This document shows, one piece after another, positions 1-9,068 of a stretch of DNA of 64,000 nucleotides. The translations under genes and the position numbers were made by a program. The notes below the pieces were generated by a model. It was not told the DNA's origin. It saw only the letters and a list, made by a program, of their open reading frames with translations, and ran no database searches. Source of the DNA: Thermoplasmata archaeon (GTDB lineage: Archaea; Thermoplasmatota; Thermoplasmata; Methanomassiliicoccales; Methanomethylophilaceae); contig SUSV01000008.1 of NCBI GenBank assembly GCA_015063245.1, forward strand, positions 1-64,000, given 5' to 3'. Every line of letters begins with the position of its first letter. The stretch's first letter is position 1.

Positions 1-1264
1 ATGAATGTCGCACTTTTTCATTCCTTGCGTTCCATCCTCGACGAGTCTGCCGCTCGTTTTTGTTGCTGGTCATTTCCAGGAATTCCTTCAGTGAACAGCA
101 GATTATCCCGGTTTCGGTGACTCCACGGTAAACTCCAGGCTCCATCATGACCACATATTTCGGGAAACTGTCCGATATCTTGTCAAGATTCCCAAATTCT
201 CTGTCGAAGGTATCTCTACTGTCGATAAGCGAACAGGCCTGAATGTAAAGCCTCGAGCCATCCTTGATGGCCACGATGTCTATCTCCTTACCGTTATAAT
301 CGCCTATATACACCTCGTAGCCCCTGTACATGAGTTCGGTGAAGAGGATGTTTTCCATATGGCCGGAGATGTCCTCCGGCCTGTATCCCAGCAACGAGTG
401 CTTCAGCCCCAGGTCCGTGGCATAATACTTGTGTTTATTCTCGAGGATCCTCCTTCCCTTGAGATCGAACACGCTGGCGCGTATTATCAGGTTCGCCGCT
501 TCGAGATGCCCGATGTACTCATTGACAGTATCCACAGTGGTCTTTGAACCCGTCTCTTTTATGGTGGCACATATGTTGTTGGAAGATACGTAATTGCCGA
601 TGGTGGACAGGATTGTACGGTATATGTCCCTCAAGAGCACATGATTGCGTATGTTGAACCTCTGTTCGATGTCTTTCGAAAGGATTACTTCTGTGATGTC
701 TCTCACGGTCTGCATGCAGGATCTCTCAGACATGTCGGTGATCCACAGGATGGGAAATCCGCCTATGCGCATGTATCTGTCCAGGACGTCCTTTTCCGGC
801 AGGAAGCGTTGCGCAAAGACCTTGCATTCTGCGTACGACAGGGGCAGCATGCGTATGCGGTTATATCTGCCCCCGAGATGTGTCGAATACTCGGACGAGA
901 GCAGATTGGCGTTTGATCCAGTAAGATAGATGTCGAACATCTTCCTGGCGATGAGATCGCGTATCGCCAGTTCCCATTTCTCTATGTTCTGGATCTCGTC
1001 CACGATCAGGACATTGTCGGTTCCTTCACGATATTCCGATTCGATGTAAGAGAGGAGTTTCTCCCAATCATTCAGGCGGAAAAATTTGTGAAGCTCCGTG
1101 TCTATGTAGACAACATTGGCATCGACCAGATTCTGACGATATATGTCCAGCAGGGTCGATTTTCCGCAGCGGCGGATGCCTGTTATTACTTTAGCATTAC
1201 CATTGCCGATGAACGGTTCGATCTCAGCGAGATACCGGTCACGCGATACCAAGGACTCTTCCAT
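1..1264 (-). CDS. AAA_14/DUF4143-type ATPase, 3' end runs off the window
   Basis: Manual minus-strand translation: MEESLVSRDRYLAEIEPFIGNGNAKVITGIRRCGKSTLLDIY (Walker A) ... NVLIVDEIQNIEKWE (Walker B) ... YLTGSNANLL ... KYYATDLGLKHSLLG ... GKEIDIVAIK; no stop before base 1, so absent from the complete-ORF track. Alternative in-frame start at 1288. Confidence 0.85.
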   Translation of the reverse strand, partial: MEESLVSRDRYLAEIEPFIGNGNAKVITGIRRCGKSTLLDIYRQNLVDANVVYIDTELHKFFRLNDWEKLLSYIESEYREGTDNVLIVDEIQNIEKWELAIRDLIARKMFDIYLTGSNANLLSSEYSTHLGGRYNRIRMLPLSYAECKVFAQRFLPEKDVLDRYMRIGGFPILWITDMSERSCMQTVRDITEVILSKDIEQRFNIRNHVLLRDIYRTILSTIGNYVSSNNICATIKETGSKTTVDTVNEYIGHLEAANLIIRASVFDLKGRRILENKHKYYATDLGLKHSLLGYRPEDISGHMENILFTELMYRGYEVYIGDYNGKEIDIVAIKDGSRLYIQACSLIDSRDTFDREFGNLDKISDSFPKYVVMMEPGVYRGVTETGIICCSLKEFLEMTSNKNERQTRRGWNARNEKVRHS

Positions 1265-1302
1265 GATAATCCATACCTTACTGTGCATTAAAGCATTATG
1301 AT

Positions 1303-1368
1303 TTTATCATCCTATGCAACGATAAATCATTCTATAATGTAGTTTATATCATTATACAAAACGATATA
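1303..1368. repeat. Two dyads 42 bp apart upstream of the ATPase at 1-1264
   Basis: TTTATC-12 nt-GATAAA (1303-1326) and TATATC-12 nt-GATATA (1345-1368): same geometry, compensatory change. Confidence 0.6.
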
Positions 1369-1465
1369 ATTTCTTGTATCTATGACAAACCAGTAAAACA
1401 AATGCTACCTCTATTCATGCAAATATGCACACAAATAGGCCGATTAAGGGCATAACTGAATAATC

Positions 1466-1610
1466 GGTATACTGCTGGTATACTGCAGTATACGAGCCAT
1501 TTTTCAATAATTTGGCGGACCCGCCGGGAACCGCTTGAGGCAATAGCCAGACATCAGAAATCAAGGTAACTTATACCCTGTATACGGGTATAAGTTCGGT
1601 CACTTATCAA
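1466..1610 (+). repeat. Intergenic hairpin-rich repeat element, copy A
   Basis: GGTATACTGCTGGTATACTGCAGTATAC ... GGCGGACCCGCCGGGAACCGCTTGAGGCAATAGCCAGACATCAGAAATC ... CTTATACCCTGTATACGGGTATAAG; matches copies at 2951, 4897 and 6538. Confidence 0.85.
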
Positions 1611-1625
1611 CGAGGTCGGAAACGA

Positions 1626-2813
1626 TCATTCCATTAACCAATCCAGAACGTTCCTGATCAGTATCCCATTCTCGTTCCCTAGACCGAAACGGTCCAGTGT
1701 CAGGATAGTCTTGGCATAGTTGTCCTTCGGCCTCAAGAGCGGTTTGACCTCCCGTTTACGGGTATCGTCCGTCATCAGGGTCTGGCAGACCTGGATGTAC
1801 TCCATGGTATCGTACCTCACGGCAAGGAAATCCACCTCGGAATCCCTGTAGCATCCTACCCTGACGTCATATCCCCTGCGCAGCAGCTCCACGTACACCA
1901 GATTCTCCAGCGGTTTGCTTATATCGGTACCTGCGGTAATATTCAGAACAGCCTTCCTCATCCCCAGATCAGCAACGTAATACTTCCCGATGGTGGAGAA
2001 CAGTTTCTTTCCGACCATGTCATAACGGTCACAGGGCAGTATGAGGAACGCCTCCTCCATGGCCTTCATGTAGATCCCCACGGTGGATTCCGGGATTCCG
2101 GTACCTTGAGATACTGAGGCCTTGCTGGTGATGTTGCCGATATTTGCATAGAGGAACCTCGCTATCGCCTCCACCTTCGTGGGATCGCTGACATTGACAT
2201 GCCTGAGAACGTCCTTGACGACGATGGTGTTGTACGCCCCCTGAAGATAATCCTGCCTGTACCTCAGATCCCTCGAGGGGCCCACCCCCGGCAGTCCCCC
2301 GCATTCGAGGTATTCGATGAATGCCTTCTCCCTGTCGGTGTATCCGTGCATCTCCATGTACTCGGAGAATGACAGGGGGAACACCTCGATCTCCGTGTGG
2401 CGTCCGGATATATGGGTGGCCAGCTGTGATGAGAGCATATCGGAGTTGGAACCAGTGACATAGACATCGCAGTTCTTCTCAGCGTTCAGCGCCGAAAGGG
2501 ATAATTCCCAATCCTTCACATCCTGTATCTCATCCAAAAGAACATACATTATGCGGTCCGGATTGATCCTCTGATGGAGATAATCGTTCAGCTGTTCGCT
2601 GGTCTTTATCTTCTGGAACTCGAATTTCTCGAAATTGATGAAGATGATGTCCTCCTCAGGAACGCCGGACCTTCTGAGCTCTTCGGCATAAAGTTCCATG
2701 ATGACAGACTTTCCGCAGCGCCTCATCCCCGTTATGACCTTGATGACTCCCGTATCGTCACGGCCTGCACGGATCTTGCTGAGATACTGCTCGCGTACCA
2801 GATACTCTCCCAT
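1626..2813 (-). CDS. AAA_14/DUF4143-type ATPase
   Basis: VITGMRRCGKSVIMELY, YVLLDEIQDVKDWE, VYVTGSNSDMLS, KYYVADLGMRKAVL, DSEVDFLAV...YIQVCQTL. Confidence 0.9.
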   Translation of the reverse strand: MGEYLVREQYLSKIRAGRDDTGVIKVITGMRRCGKSVIMELYAEELRRSGVPEEDIIFINFEKFEFQKIKTSEQLNDYLHQRINPDRIMYVLLDEIQDVKDWELSLSALNAEKNCDVYVTGSNSDMLSSQLATHISGRHTEIEVFPLSFSEYMEMHGYTDREKAFIEYLECGGLPGVGPSRDLRYRQDYLQGAYNTIVVKDVLRHVNVSDPTKVEAIARFLYANIGNITSKASVSQGTGIPESTVGIYMKAMEEAFLILPCDRYDMVGKKLFSTIGKYYVADLGMRKAVLNITAGTDISKPLENLVYVELLRRGYDVRVGCYRDSEVDFLAVRYDTMEYIQVCQTLMTDDTRKREVKPLLRPKDNYAKTILTLDRFGLGNENGILIRNVLDWLME

Positions 2814-2847
2814 GTTTTGGACATGGTATCATATGTATAAATCTTTT

Positions 2848-2904
2848 ATTAATCGTGGATTTATGTAAATAATTCATAAAAATTCGATTACTCGTATATT
2901 TATG
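2848..2904. repeat. Direct repeat pair upstream of the ATPase at 1626-2813
   Basis: ATTAATCGTGGATTTATG (2848-2865) and ATTACTCGTATATTTATG (2887-2904), 39-bp period. Confidence 0.6.
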
Positions 2905-2950
2905 CTATTAATCAAAATAGCCAGAGATGATATGCAGTATAATGATTCCT

Positions 2951-3095
2951 GTATACTGCCGGTATACTGCGGTATACAGCCTGTTTTCGATTAAATGAGC
3001 GGACCCGCCGGGAACCGCTTATAGCATTAGCCAGACGGAATAATCGAAGGTACATTATACCCCATTTTGGGAGATAATCCAGTACATTATCTTCC
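2951..3095 (+). repeat. Intergenic hairpin-rich repeat element, copy B
   Basis: GTATACTGCCGGTATACTGCGGTATACAGCCTGTTTTCGATTAAATGAGCGGACCCGCCGGGAACCGCTTATAGCATTAGCCAGACGG. Confidence 0.85.
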
Positions 3096-3162
3096 AAAAC
3101 GAAACGGGCAATTGTCATCTCATATCCTCTGTTTATGATCCTGCATACACTTTTTGGCAGTT

Positions 3163-3235
3163 ATCCAATTATTTCTAAAATAATAGAATTTATTTGTTGA
3201 ATATCTAATTAATTCTGAAAAATCAGAATTTTTTA
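3163..3235. repeat. Direct repeat pair with internal dyad upstream of the ATPase at 3260-4441
   Basis: ATCCAATTATTTCTAAAATAATAGAATTTATTT (3163) and ATCTAATTAATTCTGAAAAATCAGAATTTTTT (3203), 40-bp period; second copy has the perfect dyad AATTCTGA-AAAA-TCAGAATT. Confidence 0.75.
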
Positions 3236-3259
3236 ATACGCAGAGGGACATGTACGGTC

Positions 3260-4441
3260 ATGGAGATCATCAGAGAAGATTATCTGGCTTTCTTGACAGC
3301 CTCCAAGGACATGCCCAGTACGGTCAAGGTCCTAACGGGGATGAGACGCACTGGGAAGACAACTGTGCTCAACCAATTCGTAGGCCGTCTTCGTTCGATG
3401 GACACAGACGAGGAAAACATCTGTCATATCAATCTGGATCTCCTGGTCGATGAACCGAATATAAACTGGCTCCATGAACAGATAAAACCGGTACTCGAAA
3501 GGAAAGGGATGCACTACATCCTGATAGACGAGATACAGGATGTGGACGGATGGGAAAGGCTGGTGGCCATGCTTGTAGCACGCAGGGACTGCGATGTCTA
3601 TATCACCGGTTCCAATTCCAAGATGCTCTCCTCCGAATTGTCCACCAAACTGTCCGGAAGATATATCGAGATTGAGATCCTGCCCCTCTCGTTCAAGGAG
3701 TATATGGAACTGCATCCGGGCGAGAAGGAGAAAAGATTGGAAGACTTTCTGAAATTCGGCGGATTGCCGATGATAGACCCGGACAGGGGGGAATCCGTAT
3801 GCATGTATCAATCGGAGGGTGTGTTCAACACCGTGGTGATGAAGGATATAATGTCCCGCATATCAGGCAGCACAAGAAGACTGGACGCCATATGCAGGTT
3901 CCTGTACTCCAACATAGGCAACGTTACCAATCCGGACAGGATATCCGAGGCACTGAACATACCTAAGGATGATGTCTACAGGTTCATGAACGAAATCGTC
4001 TCCGCCCATCTGTTCTATCATGTCGACAGATATGATATCGTCGGGAAGAAATACCTGAAATCCAAGGGGAAATACTACGCTACCGACCTGGGGATGAGAT
4101 ACATGTTACTGAATCCCGGCAGCCTGGCGGATCTCAGCAAACCCTTGGAGAATGCCGTGTATTTCGAACTGCTCAGGAGAGGCTACAAGGTATCAGTAGG
4201 GAGCTACAACGATTCCGAGATAGATTTCACCGCCATGAAGGGTGACCGGATTATCTACTATCAGGTGACCCAGACCATGCATGCCGAACAAACGAAGAAA
4301 AGGGAACTGGTGCCATTGGAGAAAGTCACGGATAATTACCGGAAGATCGTTCTGACCGAGGACCGTATCGGCCTCGGTTCCTACGACGGGATCGATGTCG
4401 TCAACGTCATTGACTGGCTCTGTGGAATGGATATTGCGTGA
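3260..4441 (+). CDS. AAA_14/DUF4143-type ATPase
   Basis: VLTGMRRTGKTTVLNQF, YILIDEIQDVDGWE, VYITGSNSKMLSSE, KYYATDLGMRYMLL, DSEIDFTAM...YYQVTQTM; close paralog of 1626-2813. Confidence 0.9.
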   Translation: MEIIREDYLAFLTASKDMPSTVKVLTGMRRTGKTTVLNQFVGRLRSMDTDEENICHINLDLLVDEPNINWLHEQIKPVLERKGMHYILIDEIQDVDGWERLVAMLVARRDCDVYITGSNSKMLSSELSTKLSGRYIEIEILPLSFKEYMELHPGEKEKRLEDFLKFGGLPMIDPDRGESVCMYQSEGVFNTVVMKDIMSRISGSTRRLDAICRFLYSNIGNVTNPDRISEALNIPKDDVYRFMNEIVSAHLFYHVDRYDIVGKKYLKSKGKYYATDLGMRYMLLNPGSLADLSKPLENAVYFELLRRGYKVSVGSYNDSEIDFTAMKGDRIIYYQVTQTMHAEQTKKRELVPLEKVTDNYRKIVLTEDRIGLGSYDGIDVVNVIDWLCGMDIA

Positions 4442-4448
4442 AAGGTAT

Positions 4449-4467
4449 GCCCGCCCTTCGGGCGGGC
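4449..4467. terminator. GC hairpin followed by T-rich tract
   Basis: GCCCGCCCTTCGGGCGGGCTTTATT between converging genes. Confidence 0.6.
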
Positions 4468-4504
4468 TTTATTGATAGCAGATCCGCTTCTTTCCGAGAT
4501 TGAC

Positions 4505-4822
4505 TCAAGCGGAACCATATACAACCTCGCCAGTCTTCATTATCTCAGAGATGATTGAGGATTCATCGTATCTTTCTGCCTCGATTTCCTGTGGTGTAAA
4601 AACCAACAGATCCATTGCCATCCCGATGGCTCCGATGCATACGCGTACTTTCACATTGCGTTCATGCTCTGATAAATCTGAATCCATGATGATTGCGATA
4701 TCAAGATCGCTGTCATCGGTTGAATTGCCTTTGGCGGCAGAACCGAAAACAATGATTGCTTTCGGGTCGAAGTTTTTGGTGACCCTATCGACAATCATCT
4801 TGATCTTGTCCTCGAACATCAT
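4505..4822 (-). CDS. Minimal nucleotidyltransferase (MNT-type) domain protein
   Basis: MFEDKIKMIVDRVTKNFDPKAIIVFGSAAKGNSTDDSDLDIAIIMDS: GSxxxG...DxDxxI motif. No HEPN partner recognised next to it. Confidence 0.75.
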   Translation of the reverse strand: MMFEDKIKMIVDRVTKNFDPKAIIVFGSAAKGNSTDDSDLDIAIIMDSDLSEHERNVKVRVCIGAIGMAMDLLVFTPQEIEAERYDESSIISEIMKTGEVVYGSA

Positions 4823-4896
4823 GATTCTCAATACAGTATTGCAAATTATAATGATTATCGACAACCTCAAAAGCAGTTATTTCTCATTATATTCAG

Positions 4897-5026
4897 GTAT
4901 ACTGCAACATACAGGCTGTTTTCTAGGAATGAAGCGGACCCGCCGGGAATCGCTTAAGGCAATGGCCAGACATCAGAAATCGAGCTAACATATTCCCTGT
5001 ATACGGATATAAGTTCGGTAACTTAT
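4897..5026 (+). repeat. Intergenic hairpin-rich repeat element, copy C
   Basis: GGTATACTGCAACATACAGGCTGTTTTCTAGGAATGAAGCGGACCCGCCGGGAATCGCTTAAGGCAATGGCCAGACATCAGAAATC ... CCCTGTATACGGATATAAGTTCGGTAACTTAT. Confidence 0.85.
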
Positions 5027-5084
5027 TCCCAATGAAGGAGGGCTGCACAGACTCAACCTCATTGAGAGTTATCAGGAAATCCCT

Positions 5085-6383
5085 TCAAGGACCCAGCGAG
5101 GTTATCGGTACTACGTAGACGCCATCGTCCCTCATGTATGCCGCAGAGGACATTCCGCAGATGACAGCCAGGAATTCTGGAGGCCTCCCCTTGGGATCGT
5201 CGCGGATCAATGCATCCATATCCTTCAGGCTCTTCGCGCCCTCTTCTATGGCCCCCGCACCGAGTTTGATCTCAAACGCACCCCATCTTCCGTCCGACAT
5301 CTCTACAACCGCATCGATCTCCCTGTCCTTCCCGTCCCTGTAATGATAGAGATTGCCGCCGTTCACGTATGCATATATCTGCAGATCCCTCTCGCACATC
5401 GCCTCGAACATGAAACCGAACGTATCCAGATCGTCCAGCAGCATCTCCTTGGTCAGTCCGAGCGCGGATATCGCCAGAGCCGGATCGGTTAGATGTCTCT
5501 TCGGGGTCTTCCCAACACGTACAGAAGACCTAAGGTTTGGATTGAATGCGCCCTGGTTCTCTATGAGACACATCCTGTCCAATACAGATATGTACTCCCC
5601 GACGGTATCGTCGGATATCGTATCATCATCGAACTCCTTCATATCCCTGGCAATGACTTTCCTGCTCGCCAGCGTGGATTCGTTGCGGGACAGAGACCTG
5701 AGCACACGCATCATCCTTGCCGGATCCTTGCTGCTGTCCACGGCAGGAAGATCCTCATAACATATCTGTCTGGCATACACTGACATGGCCTTTGCCGCCT
5801 GTGACGGGTTCAACCCCAGATTGCCGGGCCATCCTCCTCTGATGGTCAGATCGAGAAGGGTGTCCAGCAGAACATCCTTCATGGGGGTGTTGGCGAACCT
5901 TCCCTCGAACATCCCTTTCAGCGATACTGCACCGTCCGAATCCTTCGACTCGAAAAGGGACATGGTCCTCATGCGAACCGGTGCGATCCTGCCCAATCCG
6001 CTGTGGAGCGGTTTCGACTCCTTCTTAGGGGTCGATGATCCCGACAGGATGTACATCCCCTTGAGACCCTTCTCATCGACAATATTGCGGACCGCATCCC
6101 ATACCGCAGGGAGAAGCTGCCATTCATCGATCAGACGCGGACTGTCCCCCTTCAACGCATACCCCAGATCCAACTTGGCCAGTTTCAGGTTACGATAATC
6201 GCCGTCCGGCAGATCCAACTGATAGAAACTGTTGCAATGATGCTTGGAGGTCCAGGTCTTACCGCAGTATTTTGGACCATTCATATGCACGGCACCGCTG
6301 ACAGCAAGAGTCTCGTCGACGATATCGTCAACGAGTCTCGGGAGATACTTATCATTCTCGATCATACGGCTTAAGAAATGCAT
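5085..6383 (-). CDS. ATPase with DUF4143-like C-terminus, divergent subgroup
   Basis: VHMNGPKYCGKTWTSKHH (Walker A-like), PRLIDEWQLLPAVWDAVR, YILSGSSTP, GKDREIDAVVEMSDGRWGAFEIKLG (intact E...EIK nuclease-like motif). Confidence 0.85.
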   Translation of the reverse strand: MHFLSRMIENDKYLPRLVDDIVDETLAVSGAVHMNGPKYCGKTWTSKHHCNSFYQLDLPDGDYRNLKLAKLDLGYALKGDSPRLIDEWQLLPAVWDAVRNIVDEKGLKGMYILSGSSTPKKESKPLHSGLGRIAPVRMRTMSLFESKDSDGAVSLKGMFEGRFANTPMKDVLLDTLLDLTIRGGWPGNLGLNPSQAAKAMSVYARQICYEDLPAVDSSKDPARMMRVLRSLSRNESTLASRKVIARDMKEFDDDTISDDTVGEYISVLDRMCLIENQGAFNPNLRSSVRVGKTPKRHLTDPALAISALGLTKEMLLDDLDTFGFMFEAMCERDLQIYAYVNGGNLYHYRDGKDREIDAVVEMSDGRWGAFEIKLGAGAIEEGAKSLKDMDALIRDDPKGRPPEFLAVICGMSSAAYMRDDGVYVVPITSLGP

Positions 6384-6393
6384 TGCTTATATA

Positions 6394-6456
6394 ATAAGGT
6401 AGTTTTCACCATTTTCATAAGGTAGTTTTCACCATTTTCATAAGGTAGTTTTCACT
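6394..6456. repeat. Three tandem 23-bp repeats upstream of the ATPase at 5085-6383
   Basis: ATAAGGTAGTTTTCACCATTTTC at 6394 and 6417, partial third at 6440; exact 23-bp period. Confidence 0.85.
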
Positions 6457-6537
6457 CAAGATGGTTGTGCGTGTCCCTAAGTATACAATACAATGTGAAT
6501 TAGAGACCGTTTGAACAGGGTTGACTCGGATTATTCC

Positions 6538-6612
6538 GTATACTGCCGGTATACTGCGGTATACATCCTGTTTTCAATGTAATGAGCGGACCCGCCGGGA
6601 ATCGCTAGAGGG
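6538..6612 (+). repeat. Intergenic hairpin-rich repeat element, copy D (3'-truncated)
   Basis: GTATACTGCCGGTATACTGCGGTATACATCCTGTTTTCAATGTAATGAGCGGACCCGCCGGGAATCGCT, then diverges. Confidence 0.85.
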
Positions 6613-6737
6613 TCTGCAAGATACCTCGCACTCATCGGATCGATCCGAACCGCTCATTCCATCGGAGATATCCGTTGTCGGCGGACAATCACTATATATG
6701 AGGATATTTTGGGTGACCTCACATAAGGTGATCTTAA

Positions 6738-7433
6738 ATGGATTCATCAATGAGAAAATACCTCGCAGAGGCAATCGGAACATTCGTTCTGGTGTTCTTC
6801 GGAGTAGGTACGGCCATCTTCACAATGGGTGCCTGGGCCGGAGTAGATTATGTCGCCATCGCACTCGCATTCGGACTTTCCGTCGTGGTCATGTCCGTCA
6901 CCATCGGAAGGATCTCCGGATGCCACCTCAACCCTGCAATCTCACTTGCAATGTTCCTCGACAAGAAGCTCGAGCAGAAAGATTTCATCGGATACGTGGT
7001 CGGACAGATCATCGGTGCGGTTGTCGCAGGTCTCATCCTGCTGCTCCTCGCATATTCCGTCTTCGACGCACCCTCCTGGGGAGACTTCCTCGATGCAGGA
7101 CCCTGGGGAGCGAACGGAACGGAGAAGGTCTTCCCTGCACTCATCGCAGAGATCATCATGACCTTCTTCTTCGTCCTCGTCGTCTTCGGAGCCACAGCAA
7201 AGGACGGAATGGACAAGTTCGCAGGACTCTACATCGGTCTCGCACTGACGATGGTCCACCTCGTCGGAATCGGAATCACCGGTACATCCGTCAACCCCGC
7301 AAGGTCCATCGGTATGGCCCTCTTCCAGCCCGATGCATGGGGGGATCTCTGGATCTTCATCGTCGCACCTCTCATCGGTGGAGTTCTCGCCTGGCTCGTA
7401 TGGAGCAAGGTCCTCCGCGACGAGTCCGAGTGA
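6738..7433 (+). CDS. MIP-family aquaporin/glycerol channel
   Basis: Six hydrophobic segments; two NPA motifs (GCHLNPAISLAMF and TSVNPARSIGMAL). Confidence 0.9.
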   Translation: MDSSMRKYLAEAIGTFVLVFFGVGTAIFTMGAWAGVDYVAIALAFGLSVVVMSVTIGRISGCHLNPAISLAMFLDKKLEQKDFIGYVVGQIIGAVVAGLILLLLAYSVFDAPSWGDFLDAGPWGANGTEKVFPALIAEIIMTFFFVLVVFGATAKDGMDKFAGLYIGLALTMVHLVGIGITGTSVNPARSIGMALFQPDAWGDLWIFIVAPLIGGVLAWLVWSKVLRDESE

Positions 7434-7448
7434 TTTCTAAACTTCAAG

Positions 7449-7470
7449 ACCGTCCCCGGAAGGGGACGGT
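7449..7470. terminator. Hairpin terminator after the aquaporin gene
   Basis: ACCGTCCCCGGAAGGGGACGGT followed by GATTATTATC. Confidence 0.6.
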
Positions 7471-7486
7471 GATTATTATCAACAAA

Positions 7487-7683
7487 TCATATTGTGCGGA
7501 TACGTTCGCTTATTTTGATGAACGATTCCCTCTTCCATCCGTTCAGAGCATCTCTGTTCGTAATGAATGGGATGACATCCTTCTTTGCATCTTCAAAATC
7601 GACAGATTCGAATCTTTCCCTGATCATCCTCATCAACTCTTCGCGATCGAATATACAGTCCTCGTGAACATAGCTCGACTATA
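7487..7683 (-). pseudogene. C-terminal remnant of an AbiEii-like toxin
   Basis: Manual minus translation between stops: SSYVHEDCIFDREELMRMIRERFESVDFEDAKKDVIPFITNRDALNGWKRESFIKISERIRTI*, resembling the AbiEii C-terminus (D-F-E-x-A-K-K-D-V-x-P-F-I). The N-terminal nucleotidyltransferase part is missing. Confidence 0.5.
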
Positions 7684-7707
7684 ACAGCAGTTCCGGGAGC
7701 CCGCGCA

Positions 7708-8295
7708 TTATATGATCTTCTCCATAACCTTTCCGAACAGCTTCACATTTGAGCACCCATACATCTTTGACAGTTTCTTGATACGGTCAAAATCCAGTTC
7801 CATCAAATCATCTATGTTTATTCTAAGGTCTTCGAACAGCATATCCTTGAGATCCCTCTGCGAGTACACTGGTGGCTTTATGTACAGTTCATCACAGATA
7901 GCCTTCTCAGGGGTGGCGATCCACCATGTGTATCCATTCTCAGTAATCATTTTCGTTCCGTAAGGGAAAGCATTCGGTGCAACATCGCGGTACCAATAAT
8001 CGCCGAAATGGTTGGAATAAAACTTACTCCTGCGTGTCTTGTATGTTGCCGAGGTGTACACATATACCGCCTCCGGTATGAGTCCGTGATATGCCAGAGC
8101 CCATTCGAAAGAGAGGTATGATGGATTGCGGATTGCTTGCGCGAGATAGTGGCCAGGCGTATCCGGATCGGTTTCATAGATCCCTCTCACAACCCTGATG
8201 TAATCGCCGTTCTTCACCATCCTCTCTAATTTGCAGGCAGGATTGGAATAATCCTTGAGGGATTCCATTATTAAAGAAGATGTAACTATCATCAA
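7708..8295 (-). CDS. AbiEi-type antitoxin / transcriptional regulator-like protein
   Basis: MESLKDYSNPACKLERMVKNGDYIRVVRGIYETDP..., SYLSFEWALAYHGLIPE, TYKTRRSKFYSNHFGDYWYRDV, WWIATPEKAICDELYIKPP: typical AbiEi layout. Confidence 0.75.
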   Translation of the reverse strand: MMIVTSSLIMESLKDYSNPACKLERMVKNGDYIRVVRGIYETDPDTPGHYLAQAIRNPSYLSFEWALAYHGLIPEAVYVYTSATYKTRRSKFYSNHFGDYWYRDVAPNAFPYGTKMITENGYTWWIATPEKAICDELYIKPPVYSQRDLKDMLFEDLRINIDDLMELDFDRIKKLSKMYGCSNVKLFGKVMEKII

Positions 8296-8340
8296 TTTGC
8301 TACACTAATTATACAAGTATAATATTTATTGTAGCAAATT
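8294..8340. promoter_or_regulatory. Inverted repeat operator candidate upstream of abiEi
   Basis: AATTTGCTACA (8294-8304) ... TGTAGCAAATT (8330-8340), perfect 11-bp arms. Confidence 0.65.
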
Positions 8341-8382
8341 CGTATAATACAGTCTTTATACAGTATCCGATTAGCCTCTGAT

Positions 8383-9030
8383 ATGGAGCACCCTGTCAGA
8401 CGCATCTCGATGTTCGTCATCGGATTGTTCGTTATGACGTTCGGCATAGCGGTCTCCACCAAGGCCGATATCGGTACGACGCCGATATCCTCCATTCCAT
8501 TCGTCCTCACGTTGGCGACGGGCATCGACCTCTACATACACACATTTGTTTTCAACATCATCCTGATCCTCATCCAGTACATCGTGCTTCGTAAGGACTT
8601 CAAGCTCGTCAGCCTGCTGCAATTACCGACTACGCTGCTGTTCACATTGTTCACGAAGATCACTGTCGATATGGTGGATGGATGGAACCCCGCTTCATAT
8701 GCGGAATGCTGGCTGTATGTCATAGCGAGCACCGTAATAGTCGGGATAGGGGTCGCCATAGTCGTCAACTCCAGGACGACTGTAATGCCTGGTGAGGGTG
8801 CGGTACTGGCACTGTCCGTCAGGACCCGCATCCAGTTCAGCAAGATGAAGATCATCTTCGACATCTCCAACATCACGATCGCCGCGATCATATCCGTGAT
8901 AGCGATGGGCGGACTGTACGGCGTGAGGGAGGGAACGATATTCGCGGCGGTCTTCGTCGGGATAGTCGTCAGGCTCATCACCAGGCTCATCAAGAAGGTC
9001 CTCCCCGACCCGGATAACCACATCAGCTGA
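8383..9030 (+). CDS. YczE/YitT-like integral membrane protein
   Basis: GLFVMTFGIAVSTKADIGTTPISSIPFVLTLATG; multiple TM segments. Confidence 0.6.
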   Translation: MEHPVRRISMFVIGLFVMTFGIAVSTKADIGTTPISSIPFVLTLATGIDLYIHTFVFNIILILIQYIVLRKDFKLVSLLQLPTTLLFTLFTKITVDMVDGWNPASYAECWLYVIASTVIVGIGVAIVVNSRTTVMPGEGAVLALSVRTRIQFSKMKIIFDISNITIAAIISVIAMGGLYGVREGTIFAAVFVGIVVRLITRLIKKVLPDPDNHIS

Positions 9031-9068
9031 GTTTCATCGACAGGCATCCAGGATTATTTTGAACGAAA

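Noticed and set aside
6521-7684. 387-aa plus-strand ORF overlapping the aquaporin gene
   Set aside because: Out of frame with the well-supported aquaporin; begins inside repeat copy D; Arg/His-rich shadow ORF.
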